64,000 nucleotides of DNA from Kitasatospora sp. NBC_00374 (GTDB lineage Bacteria > Actinomycetota > Actinomycetes > Streptomycetales > Streptomycetaceae). The stretch is taken from the NCBI RefSeq assembly GCF_041434935.1, contig NZ_CP107964.1, positions 8,043,001 through 8,107,000 of the forward strand. Reading direction: 5' to 3'. Made by a program: the position numbers and the translations under genes. Below are positions 8,613-17,403 of the stretch, piece by piece (within the stretch, counting starts at the first letter, position 1; every line of letters starts with the position of its first letter). The notes under the pieces were generated by a model. It worked only from the letters and a program-made list of their open reading frames with translations. It was not told where the DNA came from and searched no databases.

Positions 8613-8676
8613 CGGTGCGTCGGCACCCGTTCCAGCCCGCGCGCCCCTTCCGGACGGGGGAGTAGCGGGCGGGGCA

Positions 8677-8700
8677 CCCGCCGGGCGGCGGCCCGGCGGG
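8677..8700. terminator. Bidirectional hairpin between convergent genes
   Basis: A perfect 10-bp stem, CCCGCCGGGC paired with GCCCGGCGGG around a 4-base loop, lies between the aldo/keto reductase stop (8612) and the YbhB gene stop (8714). The flanks extend the pairing imperfectly. There is no T-run, as is usual for streptomycete terminators. Confidence 0.6.
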
Positions 8701-8713
8701 CACCCCGTGGCCC

Positions 8714-9304
8714 TCAGCGCCGGGCCGTCGCCGTGAGGCGGGCGTGGCCGATGATGTGGCCCGCCATGGTGAAGGCCGTGACGGTCGGCGGGGTGTCCGC
8801 GGGCAGTCGCAGGCTGGGCACGTCCAGCGCGTACACGTTGATCTCGTAGTGGTGGAGCACGTCGCCGACCGGCGGGCAGGGTCCGAAGTAGCCGGTCCGG
8901 CCGGAGTCGCTCGTCCCCGCGACCGCGCCGGCCGGGAGCGTCGTGCCCAGGCCGGTGCTGTCGGCGGGGAGGTCCCAGGTCAGCCAGTGCCAGAACCCGG
9001 CGCCGGTGGGCGCGTCCGGATCGAACATGGTGACGGCGAAGCTCCGGGTGCCCTTCGGCGCCCCGCTCCACTCCAGCCCGATCTGCCGGTTGGCACCGGA
9101 GCAGCCGAACGCGGCGGCCCACGCGTCGGCCGGGAACGCGTCGCCGTCGGCGAGGTCCGGGCTGGTCACCGTGAAGTGCGCGGTGGTACCCGGAACGCCG
9201 GTGCGGACGGGGCGGTAGCCGAAGCCCGTGCCGTCCTCCGGGGTGGTGGTGGCGGTGACGTCGGCGGCTCCGGCCGACACGGTGGCCTGGGTGGATTCGT
9301 TCAT
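8714..9304 (-). CDS. YbhB/YbcL family Raf kinase inhibitor-like protein
   Basis: A 196-residue protein of the PEBP/YbhB fold: SGANRQIGLEWSGAP, then FDPDAPTGAGFWHWLTWDLP, and GYFGPCPPVGDVLHHYEINV, which carries the anion-pocket residues. A strong AGGAGG lies 5 bases before the ATG. Bacterial family members are small soluble proteins of unknown biochemical role. The gene is divergent from an MmyB-type regulator (start 9438), which may control it. Confidence 0.9.
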   Translation of the reverse strand: MNESTQATVSAGAADVTATTTPEDGTGFGYRPVRTGVPGTTAHFTVTSPDLADGDAFPADAWAAAFGCSGANRQIGLEWSGAPKGTRSFAVTMFDPDAPTGAGFWHWLTWDLPADSTGLGTTLPAGAVAGTSDSGRTGYFGPCPPVGDVLHHYEINVYALDVPSLRLPADTPPTVTAFTMAGHIIGHARLTATARR

Positions 9305-9437
9305 GGTGTCCTCCTGATGGGTGCTCGGCTCCACGATCACGGGGCGCCGGCCGGGCGGGAAGGCTCTCCCGATGCTGGTACTCGCGGTGCCAGGCCCGGC
9401 GCTGGACACCGCGGCGCCATGCCGGAGGATGGACGGC

Positions 9438-10391
9438 GTGGAACACCGACCGACACCCCGCCGACGCGTCCAGCAGCACACGGAGCTGGCGCAGTTCCTG
9501 CGCGCCATGCGGGCGCGCCTGGCACCCGGGGACGTCGGGCTCCCCGAGACGGACCGGCGGCGCACCCCCGGGCTGCGGCGCCAGGAGGTCGCCCAGCTCG
9601 CGGCCGTCAGCATCGACTGGTACATCAGGCTCGAACAGGGACGGGTCGGCACCCCCGGCGCCGCCGTGCTCGACGCCCTGGCGGAGGCCCTGCGGCTGTC
9701 GCCCGCCGAACGCCGGCACCTGCACGTGATCGCCCGCGGCGAGTCCCCGGTCGACGGACACGTCCCGCTCCCGGTCGCGGACTCGCTGCGCGTCCTGCTG
9801 GACGGGATGCCGCTGCTGCCCGCGTACCTCGTCGACTTCCGACTCGACGTCCAGGCGCACAACGCCGCCGCGGCCGCGCTCTTCGGCGAGGACTTCGGTA
9901 CCGGCGAGGCGGACAACATCGCCCGTCTGCTGTTCCTCGCGCCCCGGGCCCGCGCGATGCAGCTGGACTGGACCCAGGTGGCCCGCGAGACGGTGGGCAA
10001 CCTGCGGGCCAACCTGGCCCGGCACCGCGACGACCCGCGACTCCGCGAGGTGATCACCGAACTCCGTTCGGAGAGCGCCGAGTTCAGAACCTGGTGGGAC
10101 GACCACACGGTGCGCCAGCGGGCCCACGGCACCAAACGCCTGCACCACCCGACGGTCGGCGGGCTGACCGTCCACTACGACCTGTTGGCCACCCTCCAGG
10201 GCGGGGAGCACTGTCTGACCGTCGTCACCCCCGCCGACACCGCCGCCGAGCTCTCCCTGCGGGAGATGCTGGTGAACCGGGCCACCTCCCTCACCCGGCC
10301 GGACGTCCGCGCCCTCGCGTCCCGGACACCCCACCCGGACCCGGACACCGACCGCGGACATCCCGCCGAGCGCCGCCCCGCCCGGCCCTGA
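9438..10391 (+). CDS. XRE-family regulator with MmyB-like ligand domain
   Basis: A 317-residue regulator. An N-terminal helix-turn-helix at about 10-70 contains RRTPGLRRQEVAQLAAVS and WYIRLEQGR, the hallmark of MmyB-type proteins. The C-terminal ~200 residues form the PAS-like ligand domain (LVDFRLDVQAHNAAA, later HHPTVGGLTVHYD). I chose GTG 9438 because GGAGG at 9424-9428 is 9 bases upstream; the ATG at 9429 would touch it. Members respond to unknown, possibly fatty-acid-like, ligands and often regulate a divergent oxidoreductase or YbhB gene, as seen here. Confidence 0.88.
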   Translation: MEHRPTPRRRVQQHTELAQFLRAMRARLAPGDVGLPETDRRRTPGLRRQEVAQLAAVSIDWYIRLEQGRVGTPGAAVLDALAEALRLSPAERRHLHVIARGESPVDGHVPLPVADSLRVLLDGMPLLPAYLVDFRLDVQAHNAAAAALFGEDFGTGEADNIARLLFLAPRARAMQLDWTQVARETVGNLRANLARHRDDPRLREVITELRSESAEFRTWWDDHTVRQRAHGTKRLHHPTVGGLTVHYDLLATLQGGEHCLTVVTPADTAAELSLREMLVNRATSLTRPDVRALASRTPHPDPDTDRGHPAERRPARP

Positions 10392-10417
10392 CCCCGGACC
10401 GGCCGGGGCCGGCGGCG

Positions 10418-11206
10418 CTATCCGAGCGGCCTGGTGCCGGTCACCACGGTCGCGTACAGCTCCTCCGAGACGGCCACCGAGGGCACCAGCCCGCCGCGGG
10501 CCACGGTCTCCACCGCCTGCGGGGTCTGGCGCTCACTGGTCTCGAACAGCATCCGGCCACCGGGCGCCAGCCACCGTGACGCCCCGGCCGTCACCCGCCG
10601 CAGGACGTCCAGCCCGTCGGTGCCGCCGTCCAGCGCCACCCGGGCCTCGTACTCGCGGGCCTCCACGGGCAGCAGCCCGATCTCCCCGCTCGGCACGTAC
10701 GGCACGTTGGCGAGCAGGACGTCGACCCGGCCGGTCAGCCCGGCGGGCAGCGGCTCGTACAGGTCGCCCTCGAAGACCCGCTCGGCTGCCACGTTCCGGC
10801 GGGCGCAGCGCACCGCGGCCGGGTCCACGTCGGCGGAGTACAGTTCCACCCCGGCCACCGCCGCGGCCAGCGCGGCGCCGAGTGCACCCGAGCCGCAGCA
10901 CAGGTCGACCACCACGGCGCCCGGTCGGGTCAGCGCGACGGCCCGCTCGACCAGGAACTCGGTCCGGCGGCGCGGGACGAAGACCCCGGGGTCCACGGCG
11001 ATCCGCAGGCCTGCGAACTCGGCCCAGCCCACCACGTGTTCGAGCGGGAGGCCGGCGACCCGCCGGTCCACCATGGCGGCGAGTTCGACGGGGGAGTGCG
11101 CGGACGAGAGGAGCAGCCGCGCCTCGTCCTCGGCGAAGACGCAGCCGGCGGCGCGCAGCCGGGTGACGACGGTGGAGAACACGAGAGCTGACGACGGAAC
11201 AGACAT
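10418..11206 (-). CDS. PrmC-related putative protein N5-glutamine methyltransferase
   Basis: A 262-residue class I SAM-dependent methyltransferase. An N-terminal helical domain (LEHVVGWAEFAGLRI) precedes the catalytic domain with motif I VVDLCCGSGALGAAL and motif IV NVPYVPSGEIGLLP. Authentic PrmC has NPPY; the V form marks the PrmC-related subfamily whose substrate is unknown. GGAAGG lies about 7 bases before the ATG at 11206. The leader is long and carries a candidate short ORF with its own strong ribosome site (11253-11318), which suggests translation-linked control. Confidence 0.82.
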   Translation of the reverse strand: MSVPSSALVFSTVVTRLRAAGCVFAEDEARLLLSSAHSPVELAAMVDRRVAGLPLEHVVGWAEFAGLRIAVDPGVFVPRRRTEFLVERAVALTRPGAVVVDLCCGSGALGAALAAAVAGVELYSADVDPAAVRCARRNVAAERVFEGDLYEPLPAGLTGRVDVLLANVPYVPSGEIGLLPVEAREYEARVALDGGTDGLDVLRRVTAGASRWLAPGGRMLFETSERQTPQAVETVARGGLVPSVAVSEELYATVVTGTRPLG

Positions 11207-11252
11207 CGAGAACCTTCCGGAATACCGAAGGGCACTCCCGCGGTCGCCTGCG

Positions 11253-11318
11253 TCAGAGCGAAGGACCGTGAGATGGGAGCACCCGGACAACCACAGCGGT
11301 AATGGGTCCCACCTCCTC
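11253..11318 (-). promoter_or_regulatory. Candidate leader ORF with strong ribosome site and ATT start
   Basis: Upstream of the PrmC-like gene, GAGGAGG (11318-11312, minus strand) is followed after 8 bases by ATT at 11303-11301 and 15 further sense codons to a TGA at 11255-11253. The peptide would read ITAVVVRVLPSHGPSL. No ATG, GTG or TTG sits at a proper distance from this ribosome site. A GGCGGC/GCCGCC stem precedes it and TAGTGT, a possible -10 box, lies further upstream. Start and function are inference. Confidence 0.35.
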
Positions 11319-11356
11319 GGTGCGGGGCGGCGCGGTCGCCGCCCGAGCCGGTAACA

Positions 11357-11683
11357 CTACAGGAACCTCCGCTCACTCCGGCGCGCCCACGGACCCCACC
11401 ACCTGGGCGGCGGCGGGTCCGCCGGGCCCGAGGCCGGCTGCTCGGGATGCAGGCCGAGCCGGCGCAGCACGGCGGCGTCGATCCGGACGGCGACGGTGCC
11501 GTGCCAGTGGCCGTCCGCCCCGATCCCGCACATCAGGTCGATCCGGATGTCCCGCGCGTCGAACGGGTATCAGTCGATCCCCCGGGCCCGCAGTCAGTCG
11601 ACGATCAGGCGGCCCGGCCGCAGGGCGCCGGCCACGTTCTCGAAACTCCAGAGGGTCACCCACTCGGTGGTCCGCTCGTCCAT
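11357..11683 (-). pseudogene. Small hypothetical gene with two in-frame TGA stops
   Basis: Reading from the ATG at 11683, the frame gives MDERTTEWVTLWSFENVAGA and continues as sensible protein to a TAG at 11357-11359. It is interrupted twice by TGA, at 11594-11596 and 11570-11572. Both stops follow a GAC codon, and both would be TGG (Trp) with one base change. Between and after them the frame keeps coding-like sequence (YPFDARDIRIDLMCGIGADG). The full product would be 108 residues. I do not recognise the family. It may be a recent pseudogene or a consensus error in the assembly. Confidence 0.55.
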
Positions 11684-11779
11684 GCCCGCCATCCTGCCCC
11701 GGGGGCGGCCGCGCCCGCACCCGGATTCACCGCCCTGACGCCGCCTCACCCGGCCCCGCCGCACCGCTACCGTGACCCC

Positions 11780-12586
11780 ATGGCCACCGCACCGGTACCG
11801 CGCACCGTCCCCGACGACCAGGGCACCCTCCTACGGCTCGGCGAGGTGCGCCGGGTGGTGTCCCTGGTGCCCTCACTGACCGAGGCCGTGGCCGTGACCG
11901 CCCCCGGGCTGCTGGTCGGCGCGACCGACTGGTGCACCCACCCGGCCGGGCTGGAGGTGACCAGGATCGGCGGCACGAAGAACCCCGACACCGCCCGGAT
12001 CGCCGCGCTGCGCCCCGATCTGGTGATCGCCAACGAGGAGGAGAACCGCGCCGCCGACGTGGCGGCCCTGCGCGCGGCCGGTCTGGCGGTCTGGGTGACC
12101 GAGATCCGCACCCTCGACCAGGCCCTCGGCTCGCTCGACCGCCTGGTCACCGCCGCCTGCGGCCTGCCCCGGCCGCCCTGGCTGGACGAGGCCGAGCGGG
12201 CCTGGCACCCGAGCGCCCTGCCCGTCCTGCCTGCCCTGCCCGGCGGGCCCTGCCGGGCCGTGGTGCCGATCTGGCGCCGGCCGTGGATGGTCCTGGGCCG
12301 CGACACCTTCGCCGGCGACCTGCTGCGCCGTCTGGGCGTGCGGCAGCTGTACGCCGACCACCCGGAGCGCTATCCGGCCGTCCCGGTCGAGGAGCTGCGG
12401 GCCGCCGCGCCGGAGCTGGTGGTGCTGCCGGACGAGCCGTACCGCTTCACCGCCGCAGACGGGCCGGAGGCCTTCCCCGGGATCCCTTCCGCCCTGGTCA
12501 GCGGGCGTCACCTCACCTGGTACGGCCCGTCCCTGGTCGAGGCCCCGGCGCTGCTCGCCGCGCAGCTGGCGGGCCGGGAGCGGTGA
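11780..12586 (+). CDS. BtuF-like helical-backbone metal receptor, no signal peptide
   Basis: A 268-residue protein with the substrate-binding fold of cobalamin/siderophore receptors: RVVSLVPSLTEAV at the start of the N-lobe, LRPDLVIANEEENRA, and LVVLPDEPYRF in the C-lobe. No signal peptide or lipobox precedes the domain: the ATG at 11780 fits, and the sequence before it is not hydrophobic. It is therefore probably cytoplasmic, and no ABC permease or ATPase gene is adjacent. The ligand (corrinoid or metal complex) is unknown. Confidence 0.85.
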   Translation: MATAPVPRTVPDDQGTLLRLGEVRRVVSLVPSLTEAVAVTAPGLLVGATDWCTHPAGLEVTRIGGTKNPDTARIAALRPDLVIANEEENRAADVAALRAAGLAVWVTEIRTLDQALGSLDRLVTAACGLPRPPWLDEAERAWHPSALPVLPALPGGPCRAVVPIWRRPWMVLGRDTFAGDLLRRLGVRQLYADHPERYPAVPVEELRAAAPELVVLPDEPYRFTAADGPEAFPGIPSALVSGRHLTWYGPSLVEAPALLAAQLAGRER

Positions 12587-12601
12587 GCGGCGGAGGTGGG
12601 C

Positions 12602-13795
12602 TCAGCCGAAGTCGGCAGGCGTGACGCGGCTCTCGGCCGCCGCGACCAGGGCGCCGTGCAGCTCCGCCCGCACCCCCAGCGCGCTGACCCGGACCTCGAC
12701 GGCGTCGGCGACCGCCGGCTGGGCGTAGCGGTCGATCGACTCACGGACCCCGGCGACCAGCGGGGCGCCCCCCTGGCCGAGCTCGCCGCCGATGATGATC
12801 GCCCCCGGGTTGAGGCAGTTGACCAGGTCGGCGAGGACGCGGCCGAGCGTCCGGCCGGCGTCGGTGATGACCCGGGCCGTCGCGGGCCGGGTGCCGAGCT
12901 CGGCCAGCGGGGGCAGGCTCGTGCCGGGTGCGTTCTGGGTGCCGGTGGCCAGGACGTGGGCGAGCTGCCGGCGGACCTCGGCGATCGAGACGACGGTCTC
13001 CAGGCAGCCGCGGTTGCCGCAGCGGCACCAGTTGGGGGCGCCCGGCAGCTGGATGTGCCCGATCTCGCCGGACAGGCCGCTCGCGCCCCGGTAGACCCGG
13101 CCGGCCAGCACCAGGCCGCTGCCGATGCCGTGCGAGGCCTTCACGTAGACGAGGTCGTTGATGCCGCGGCCGGCGCCGTGGGCGCGTTCGCCGCGGGCGC
13201 CCATCTCGGCGTCGTTGCCGACCACGACCGGCAGGCCCAGCCGGCGGCCCAGCTCCGCCGCCGGATCCAGGCCGATCCACTTGGCCAGGACGGTGGGCGC
13301 GCGGACGGCCTTGGTGCGCAGGTCCATCGCGGCGGGGATGCCGGCGGCGGCCGCGGAGATCCGGGCGGCGTCGCAGCCGGCCTGCCGGATCGCTTCGCGG
13401 GCGAGGTCGGCGGCGGTGTCGAGGGCCTGCTGCGGGTGGTCGTCGATGTCCAGGTGGGCGGTGGCCTCGCCGTGCACCTCGCCCTGGGCCGTGCCGACGG
13501 CGGCCGTGATGTGGGTGTGGCCGAGGTCCAGGGCGAGCAGCAGGCCGGTGTCACGGCGGAGGGTGACGACCGAGGTGGGCCGGCCGCGGCCGACGGCCGG
13601 GACGGGCTGTTCGTCGACCGATCCCTCGGCGAGGAGGTCGGCGACCGCGCTGCTGACGGCGCTGCGGGACAGGCCGGTCCGGCGGCCGAGCTCGGCCCTG
13701 CTGAGTGCGCCGTAGCGGTCGAGGGCGGTCCGCAGGGCGGTGCGCGTGCGGAGCCGACGGGCGGAGATCGCGGCCGGCTCGGGAGCGTCGCTCAT
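12602..13795 (-). CDS. ROK family transcriptional regulator
   Basis: A 397-residue protein. A winged helix-turn-helix at about 15-75 (LSRAELGRRTGLSRSAVSS) is followed by a two-lobed ROK domain with DLGHTHITAAV (phosphate loop), the ExGH motif in LSGEIGHI and the zinc-binding CRCGNRGCLE. Such proteins are sugar-responsive repressors of carbohydrate genes. The gene faces an AT-rich divergent region shared with the small gene at 13977. No sugar transporter is next to it, so its targets are probably elsewhere. Confidence 0.92.
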   Translation of the reverse strand: MSDAPEPAAISARRLRTRTALRTALDRYGALSRAELGRRTGLSRSAVSSAVADLLAEGSVDEQPVPAVGRGRPTSVVTLRRDTGLLLALDLGHTHITAAVGTAQGEVHGEATAHLDIDDHPQQALDTAADLAREAIRQAGCDAARISAAAAGIPAAMDLRTKAVRAPTVLAKWIGLDPAAELGRRLGLPVVVGNDAEMGARGERAHGAGRGINDLVYVKASHGIGSGLVLAGRVYRGASGLSGEIGHIQLPGAPNWCRCGNRGCLETVVSIAEVRRQLAHVLATGTQNAPGTSLPPLAELGTRPATARVITDAGRTLGRVLADLVNCLNPGAIIIGGELGQGGAPLVAGVRESIDRYAQPAVADAVEVRVSALGVRAELHGALVAAAESRVTPADFG

Positions 13796-13863
13796 GTCTG
13801 CAGCGTACCCAGGGTGGGGATTTTTTGTCGTTGAAAAGAATATTTAATCGCCATGGTGTTTTC

Positions 13864-13892
13864 TTGACGCACATATTTGCCGCCCATACTGT
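13864..13892 (+). promoter_or_regulatory. Vegetative-type promoter for the small gene at 13977
   Basis: TTGACG (13864-13869), a 17-base spacer and TACTGT (13887-13892) match the principal sigma factor consensus (TTGACA, TAnnnT). The site lies in an AT-rich island between the ROK gene and the small gene, giving a leader of about 78 bases before ATG 13977. Confidence 0.65.
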
Positions 13893-13976
13893 GACATGGA
13901 CCGCACGCGAACACACCCCCACTCACGGCCGAGCTGCAACGCCCGTCCCGTCCGTACGGGAGAGGAAGCACGTCCG

Positions 13977-14318
13977 ATGTCCTCCACGAAAACCGGCCTC
14001 GCCGAGCCGCCCGCCTGTTCCCACGCCCCCGTCTCGCACGGGCCCGTGGACTTCCGCCCGGCCCGGGCCATGGCCCGTCGTCCCGGACACCTCTACCGCT
14101 GGCGCGTGGAGATCCCGCACGGTCCCGGCATGGCCGAGAGCGGCCCGTACGGCCCCGGCGTGCACCTGTTCATCGTGGAGGCCGGGGAGGCCGACCACGC
14201 CCTGGCCCAGGCCCTCACCCGCGCACAGTCCGCGGACGCCTGCCGGCACCGCCGCCACACGCCCCTCACGCTCGACCTGGACCACGTCTCCGTGGTCCGG
14301 CTCTCCCACGTGGCCTGA
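13977..14318 (+). CDS. Hypothetical small protein
   Basis: A 113-residue soluble protein. The start MSSTKTG is chosen because GAGAGGAA lies about 11 bases upstream; an upstream ATG at 13896 falls at the predicted transcription start and is less likely. The core has alternating strands and helices (GHLYRWRVEIPHGPGMAESG, GVHLFIVEAGEADHALAQA) with no motif I recognise. A well-formed promoter precedes it. It could be a target of the adjacent ROK regulator, but that is inference. Confidence 0.7.
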   Translation: MSSTKTGLAEPPACSHAPVSHGPVDFRPARAMARRPGHLYRWRVEIPHGPGMAESGPYGPGVHLFIVEAGEADHALAQALTRAQSADACRHRRHTPLTLDLDHVSVVRLSHVA

Positions 14319-14384
14319 CCGGCCCGTGCGCCCGGCCCCCGACACCCCGTCCCGCGCCGGCCGCCGTTCCTGACACGTTGCGCG

Positions 14385-14414
14385 TTGTCCCTCCTGCGAC
14401 ACCCGGGCTAGCGT
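14385..14414 (+). promoter_or_regulatory. Probable promoter for the FAD oxidoreductase
   Basis: TTGTCC (14385-14390), 18 bases, then TAGCGT (14409-14414), fitting the TTGnnn/TAnnnT pattern of the main streptomycete sigma factor. Predicted transcription would start near 14421, 34 bases before the ATG at 14455. Confidence 0.5.
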
Positions 14415-14454
14415 CCCGCGCAGAGCAGCTGCACCCGCAACAGACAGGACCACC

Positions 14455-15845
14455 ATGACCACCGTCAACGGCGGCGTCTCCTTCTGGTACGCGCAGACGG
14501 GCGTGCCCGCCCCGCGCGACCCGCTGCCCGGGGACACCCTGGCGGACGTCTGCATCGTGGGCGGTGGCTACACCGGCCTGTGGACGGCCTACTACCTCAA
14601 GCGGGCCGCCCCGGACCTGCGGATCACCCTCCTGGAACAGCACTTCTGCGGCTACGGCGCCTCCGGCCGCAACGGCGGCTGGCTCTACAACGGCGTCGCC
14701 GGCCGCGACCGCTACGCCGCCCTGCACGGACACCGGGCCGCCGCCGACCTCCAGCGGGCCATGAACGAGAGCGTCGCCGAGGTGGTCTCGGCCGCCGCCG
14801 CCGAGGGCATCGAGGCCGACGTGCACACCGGCGGCGTCCTGGAAGTGGCCCGCACCCCCGCGCAGCTGGCCCGGCTCCGGGCCTTCCACCGGCGCGAGCT
14901 GGCCTTCGGCGAGACGGACCGCGAGCTGCTGGACGCGGCGCAGTCCGCCGCCAGGATCGGGGTGGCCGGGACCCTGGGCGGCAGCTGGACCCCGCACGGC
15001 GCCCGGATCCACCCGGCGAAGCTGGTGCGCGGCCTCGCCCGGGTGGTCGAGTCGCTCGGCGTCGCCGTCCACGAGGGCACCCCGGTGACCGAGCTCGCCC
15101 CCGGCCGAGCGGTCACCCCGCACGGCACCGTCCGGGCCCGGTACGTGCTGCGCTGCACGGAGGGGTTCACCGCGTCCGTCCGCGGCCAGAAGCGGACCTG
15201 GCTGCCGATGAACTCCTCGATGATCGCCACCGAGCCGCTTCCCCCGCAGGTCTGGGACGCCCTCGGCTGGGACGGCCGCGAACTGCTCGGCGACATGGCC
15301 CACGCCTACATGTACGCGCAGCGCACCGCCGACGGCCGGATCGCGCTCGGCGGCCGCGGGGTCCCGTACCGCTTCGGCTCCCGGACCGACAACGACGGGC
15401 GGACCCAGGCCGCCACCATCCTCGCGCTGCGCGACCTGCTGGTCCGCTTCTTCCCGGCGGCGGCCGACGCCCGGATCGAGCACGCCTGGTCCGGTGTGCT
15501 CGGCGTGCCGCGCGACTGGTGCGCGGGGGTCGAGCTGGACCGCGCCACCGGGCTCGGCTGGGCGGGCGGCTACGTCGGCAGCGGGGTGACCACCGCCAAC
15601 CTGGCCGGCCGCACGCTGCGCGACCTGGTGCTGCTGGACGACGGCCAGAGCGGCGCCACCGAGCTCACCGGGCTGCCCTGGGTCGGGCACCGGGTCCGCC
15701 GCTGGGAGCCCGAACCGCGCGCTGGCTCGGGGTGCACGCCCTGTACGCCGCCTACCGGGGCGCCGACCGGCGCGAGGCCGACGGCCGGTCGGCGGCCACG
15801 GACCCGGTCGCGCGGATCGCGGACCGGATCTCCGGCCGGCACTGA
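14455..15845 (+). CDS. FAD-dependent (DadA-like) oxidoreductase with C-terminal frameshift
   Basis: An amine/amino-acid oxidase-like flavoprotein. The FAD-binding motif VCIVGGGYTGLWTAYYL lies at residues 33-49, followed by GYGASGRNGGW, and the second FAD contact is near GYVGSGVTTANLAGRTLRDL. After WEPEP at about 15718 the frame turns into Arg/Pro-rich shadow sequence. One base to the side the normal ending resumes (RWLGVHALYAAYRGADRREA) and stops at 15843-15845, just before the convergent SulP gene. A single missing base near 15719-15726 would restore a normal 463-residue protein. This is either a consensus error or a mutation affecting the last ~40 residues. The substrate is unknown. Confidence 0.85.
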
Positions 15846-15863
15846 GGCAACGTCCCCGGGCGC

Positions 15864-17366
15864 CTACACCGGTGCCCGCACCGGCTCCGAGACCCGCACC
15901 GTCCCGGAGCCGTCGGCGTTGTGCCGGGCCACCCACTCCTGAAGGGCCGCCCGGCAGGCGTGGTCCAGGTGCCGCACCCCGGCCAGGTCGACGTCGATCG
16001 GTCGGCCTGCGGGCAGCGACTCCAGGGTCTCCAGCAGCCGGGGCAGCCGCAGGAAGGTCGCGTTGCCGGACAGCCGCACCAGGATCGTGGTGCCGGTCGC
16101 TTCGGTGACCTCGGTGTGCAGGTGCGAGGTGTCCCAGGCGGACTTGAGCACCGCCAGCAGCAGCCCCAGCAGCACCCCCTCGAACATGTTGGTGGCCAGG
16201 ATCGCCAGCGCGGTCGCGGCCAGCACCAGGGCCTCGCCCCGGTGCGAACGCCACAGCGGCAGGAGCGACTTCAGCGGGATCAGCTTCGCCCCGGCGTGCA
16301 CCAGCACCCCGGCCAGCGCGGCCACCGGGATCGCCCCCAGCACCTCCGGCAGGAAGGCCGCGAACAGCAGCAGCCACCCGCCGTGCAGTACCCGCGAGGC
16401 CTTGGTCCTGGCGCCGGCCTGGACGTTCGCCGCGCTGCGCACGATGACGGCGGTCATCGGCAGTGCGCCCAGCAGGCCGCAGACCGCGTTGCCCGCGCCC
16501 TGGGCCATCAGCTCCCTGTCGAAGTCGGTGCGCGGGCCGGTGTGCAGCCGGTCCACGGCGGCCGCGCTGAACAGGCTCTCCGCCGAGGCGATCAGGGTGA
16601 AGGCGAGCACGGTGCCGAGCACACCGAGCCCGGCGAGCTCGGCGAACTGGCCGGTGCCCGGCGGTCGGACGACGGCGAGCAGGCCGCTCACCTCGATCCG
16701 TCCGACCGGCAGGCCGGCCAGCGCGGTGACGGCGGTGGCCAGGGCGACGGCCGCGAGCGGCGCGGGGACGAGCCGGGCCCGGGCGGGCAACCGCCGCCAC
16801 AGCACCAGGACCAGCACCGTGCAGGTGCCGATCGCCGCGGCCGCCAGTGCGGCGGAGTCGCCCGCGGTGTCGGCGGCGAGGCCGGGCAGCCCGGCGAGGT
16901 TCGCCGGGCCCTTTCCGGGGGCCTTCGCGCCGGCCAGGGCGTAGAGCTGACCGGCGATCAGGACCAGCCCGATGCCGGCCAGCATGCCCTGGACCACCGA
17001 GAGGGAGATGGCCCGGAACCACCGGCCGAGCCGCAGAACACCCATGGCGACCTGGAGCACGCCGGCCGCGAACACGATCGCGCCGAGCACCGGCAGCCCG
17101 AACTCGGTGACGGCCTCGTACACCAGGACGGTCAGGCCCGCGGCGGGGCCGGACACCTGGAGGCTGCTGCCGGGCAGGAGGCCGGTCACCAGGCCGCCGA
17201 CGATGCCGGTCACCAGCCCGAGTTCGGCCGGGACCCCGGAGGCGACGGCCACTCCGACGCACAGCGGGAGGGCGACCAGGAAGACCACCAGGGAGGCGGT
17301 CACGTCCCGGGAGAAGTGGTGGCCGGACAGGTGGCGGGTCGGGAGGGAGGAACGGCGACGGACCAT
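15864..17366 (-). CDS. SulP family anion transporter with STAS domain
   Basis: A 500-residue inner-membrane transporter. It starts in a SulP core (FLVALPLCVGVAVASGVP) with 10-12 membrane helices, has the conserved GNAVCGLLGALPMTAVIVRS segment near residue 305, and ends in a cytoplasmic STAS domain at about 415-495 (PIDVDLAGVRHLDHACRAAL). No carbonic-anhydrase domain is fused. GAGGTTC lies just upstream of the ATG. Likely substrates are sulfate or bicarbonate. The promoter region carries a perfect 13-base palindrome next to the -10 box. Confidence 0.92.
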   Translation of the reverse strand: MVRRRSSLPTRHLSGHHFSRDVTASLVVFLVALPLCVGVAVASGVPAELGLVTGIVGGLVTGLLPGSSLQVSGPAAGLTVLVYEAVTEFGLPVLGAIVFAAGVLQVAMGVLRLGRWFRAISLSVVQGMLAGIGLVLIAGQLYALAGAKAPGKGPANLAGLPGLAADTAGDSAALAAAAIGTCTVLVLVLWRRLPARARLVPAPLAAVALATAVTALAGLPVGRIEVSGLLAVVRPPGTGQFAELAGLGVLGTVLAFTLIASAESLFSAAAVDRLHTGPRTDFDRELMAQGAGNAVCGLLGALPMTAVIVRSAANVQAGARTKASRVLHGGWLLLFAAFLPEVLGAIPVAALAGVLVHAGAKLIPLKSLLPLWRSHRGEALVLAATALAILATNMFEGVLLGLLLAVLKSAWDTSHLHTEVTEATGTTILVRLSGNATFLRLPRLLETLESLPAGRPIDVDLAGVRHLDHACRAALQEWVARHNADGSGTVRVSEPVRAPV

Positions 17367-17403
17367 CTGAACCTCGCGTCAGGTCAAGGCTTGGCAAAGC
17401 ACC

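Noticed and set aside
11281..11320. Similarity of the leader (GGACCCATTACCGCT) to an infC start region
   Set aside because: Based on memory of infC 5' sequences only; no IF3 coding sequence follows, so I kept only the ATT-start observation.
11570..11596. TGA read as selenocysteine or recoded codon in the small gene
   Set aside because: Positions would suit Trp, no downstream hairpin of the bacterial SECIS type was seen, and no selenocysteine genes are known here.
14266..17397. Very long minus-strand open frame (over 1,000 codons) across the oxidoreductase and SulP region, and similar long frames elsewhere
   Set aside because: Arg/Pro/Gly-rich translations antisense or frame-shifted to well-recognised genes; this is normal in DNA above 70% GC and has no ribosome sites or family signatures.
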